From JASLPR01 sp964496475 (GTDB lineage: Bacteria > Chloroflexota > UBA11872 > VXNJ01): a DNA stretch of 32,985 nt. The position numbers and the translations under genes are program-made. Location: contig CAZBZS010000025.1 in assembly GCA_964496475.1 (NCBI GenBank), positions 1 through 32,985 on the forward strand. The letters are read 5' to 3'. A model generated the notes under the pieces. The model saw only the letters and a program-made list of their open reading frames with translations. It searched no databases and had not been told where the DNA came from. Below, piece by piece: positions 31,716 to 32,985 of the stretch (positions are counted from its first letter, which is position 1; every line of letters starts with the position of its first letter).

Positions 31716-32603
31716 CTAGAAATTAAGGTGCGGGCGGAGGCGATCGAGGACAGTGGCGAGCTCTCGGATGTCGTAATCGTCTAGAGCGAGGGTGCCGGGA
31801 ATGCGGGTGCGGGCGTGGGCGATGACACCTCGCTCGACGAGGATGTGTTTGAAGGCGCCGAAACCGATGAGGAGGTAGAGGTTGATCAGGGGCAGGAGGG
31901 CGTCGAAGATGTCGCGGGATTTTTCCTTATCGCCAGCGTGCCAGGCGTCCCAGATGGCGACAAAGACCTCGACGGTTTCGGCGGCAGGCATGAAGCCGGT
32001 GGCGCCGCGCTCGAGCTCGGAGAGCATCCAGCGGCCGAAGGCGCCGCCGAAGATGCCGACTTCCTTGCCCTGGAGGGCATCGACGACGATGGAGAGGTTG
32101 TGGGCGCTGGGGGGACGCTCTTCCTTGACGTATTGAATGAGCTTGATTTCGTCGATGAGATGGGCGGCAAATTTGGCGTCAACGCCGTTTTCTGCGTTCT
32201 GGAGGAAGATGGGAAGGCCGGCGCCGGCGATGGCTTGGTAATAATCGAAGATCTCGTCAAGAGAGGCGGAAGCGACGTAGGGCGGGAGGGCGATGACGGC
32301 GTCGGCTCCGGCTTCGGCGGCGTCATAGGCATAGGCGGCGGCGACGGAGGTGGTGGGCGCGGCGACGCCGACGACGACGGGCACGTGGCCAGCTGCGGCA
32401 GCGATCACGGTGCGGACGCCGTCGTGACGTTCGGCCTCGGAGAGGTACTCAAACTCGCCGCCGAGCACCGGGTAGACGAGACCATGAGCGCCGCATTTCA
32501 GGCAGAAATCGACCTGGAAGGTGAGGCCGTCATGGTCGAGCCGGTCATCCTCGGTGTAGGGAGTAGCAAGGACGGGGTAGATGCCGCGCATTCGATCGGC
32601 CAT
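31716..32603 (-). CDS. Dihydrodipicolinate synthase (DapA)-family aldolase/lyase with Tyr-to-Gln change
   Basis: A 295-residue (beta/alpha)8 Schiff-base lyase of the DapA/NanA family. The opening 'GIYPVLATPYTEDDRLDHDG' and 'GLVYPVLGGEFEYLSEAERH' are typical; Lys160 in 'LIQYVKEERPP' is the Schiff-base lysine. The Tyr that normally follows strand 5 (motif YNxP) is replaced: 'LPIFLQNAENG' has Gln135 there. This argues against true dihydrodipicolinate synthesis and suggests a sugar-acid aldolase or dehydratase-type reaction, unproven. ATG 32603 follows AAGGAG at good distance. The gene sits downstream of an S9 peptidase on the same strand, separated by about 30 bases. Confidence 0.88.
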   Translation of the reverse strand: MADRMRGIYPVLATPYTEDDRLDHDGLTFQVDFCLKCGAHGLVYPVLGGEFEYLSEAERHDGVRTVIAAAAGHVPVVVGVAAPTTSVAAAYAYDAAEAGADAVIALPPYVASASLDEIFDYYQAIAGAGLPIFLQNAENGVDAKFAAHLIDEIKLIQYVKEERPPSAHNLSIVVDALQGKEVGIFGGAFGRWMLSELERGATGFMPAAETVEVFVAIWDAWHAGDKEKSRDIFDALLPLINLYLLIGFGAFKHILVERGVIAHARTRIPGTLALDDYDIRELATVLDRLRPHLNF

Positions 32604-32632
32604 GGACGGGCTCCTTGTGGGAATTGGCGGGT

Positions 32633-32985
32633 CTAGCTCGCTAGGTTGTCGATTGTTACCGGTTCGATTTCGTCGACGGGGATGAATTTGAGCACCCTAC
32701 CGTAGAAGTGCAGTTCCGCCTCTAGGGCGCGCCTTACGTTTTCGGCCCGGCGGAAGCCGTGCTGCTCGCCGGGGAACTCCAGCAGCGCCACCGGGATGCC
32801 TTTATCGCGAATCGCGGCGGCCATGCGCGCGGACTGGTCGGGCGGGACGATGCGGTCTTCGAGTCCCTGCAGGAAGATGACGGGGCAGGACAGCCGCTCG
32901 GCGTTGTCGATGGGCGAGCGTTCGCGGTAGAGGTCTTCGCGCTCGGGGGAGGGGCCGATGCGGCCGTCCAGGTAATGGGACGCGA
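32633..32985 (-). CDS. S9 (prolyl oligopeptidase) family serine peptidase, C-terminal part
   Basis: The C-terminal 117 residues of an S9-type peptidase; the 5' part is outside the window. The frame is open to the window edge and reads 'HYLDGRIGPSPEREDLYRER', 'SPIDNAERLSCPVIFLQG', 'EDRIVPPDQSARMAAAI', 'LLEFPGEQHGFRRAENVRRA', the standard end of the alpha/beta hydrolase domain of dipeptidyl/prolyl-oligopeptidase-like enzymes. The acid Asp (EDRIVPP) and His (EQHGF) of the triad are present; the Ser lies upstream. The in-frame ATG at 32824 is internal. TAG at 32635-32633 ends it, 30 bases before the DapA-like start, so the two may be co-transcribed. Confidence 0.9.
   Translation of the reverse strand, partial: ASHYLDGRIGPSPEREDLYRERSPIDNAERLSCPVIFLQGLEDRIVPPDQSARMAAAIRDKGIPVALLEFPGEQHGFRRAENVRRALEAELHFYGRVLKFIPVDEIEPVTIDNLAS

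Overview
The window is a GC-rich, densely packed piece of bacterial chromosome. It contains a 10-N scaffold gap, so it comes from a draft or metagenome assembly. No rRNA, tRNA, CRISPR array or prophage was seen. The gene content (formylglycine-type sulfatases, an arylsulfotransferase-like propeller, UxuA-like and IolE-like TIM barrels, a Gfo/Idh oxidoreductase, a SAF-domain dehydrogenase, a Thermus-type isocitrate dehydrogenase) resembles heterotrophic Chloroflexota of the SAR202/Dehalococcoidia kind. That assignment is inference from gene content and style; no marker gene proves it.

Layout. 1-3057 (+): a sulfatase tail, an alpha/beta hydrolase broken by two in-frame TAG codons, and a complete sulfatase. 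3269-5729 (+): SufT-like protein, malate/lactate dehydrogenase, and a decayed thioredoxin-reductase-like flavoprotein. 5780-7712 (-): dGTPase-like HD protein and a metallo-beta-lactamase (MBL) hydrolase. 7877-11460 (+): SAF-domain dehydrogenase, a degenerate two-part HD-GYP protein, and a Gfo/Idh oxidoreductase. 11560-12711 (-): the primary sigma factor gene, carrying an in-frame TGA at a highly conserved tryptophan. 12712-13832: about 1.1 kb with no intact gene, holding an ABC-exporter tail relic. 13833-15350 (-): methylmalonate-semialdehyde dehydrogenase. 15503-15924 (+): an IS200/TnpA-like protein without any recognisable catalytic residue. 15947-20534 (-): hydrolase, YihY/BrkB membrane protein, arylsulfotransferase-like protein, mannonate-dehydratase-like protein. 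20683-21283 (+): aldo/keto reductase fragment. 21494-22090 (-): VTT membrane protein. 22225-31643 (+): a long co-directional run of zinc alcohol dehydrogenase, tandem UlaG-like MBL genes, lgt, COG0523 GTPase, SQR-like flavoprotein, icd, purE, a small helical protein and an IolE-like protein. 31716-32985 (-): DapA-like aldolase and an S9 peptidase tail.

How the genes work together. Much of the window looks like a peripheral toolkit for oxidised sugars, sugar acids and sulfate esters: sulfatases and hydrolases deprotect, dehydrogenases oxidise, and dehydratase/aldolase-type enzymes cleave. Housekeeping genes (rpoD, lgt, icd, purE, dgt, sufT) are interspersed.

The most striking property is the number of interrupted genes. 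Two genes carry premature stops, four or more carry single-base frameshifts, and two are truncated fragments, all among intact neighbours. Assembly error, strain chimerism and genuine genome erosion cannot be separated from the sequence alone. The best candidate for something undescribed is the TnpA-like protein at 15503-15924. It keeps the Y1-transposase fold signature, has lost both HUH histidines and the tyrosine, and sits behind a plausible promoter.
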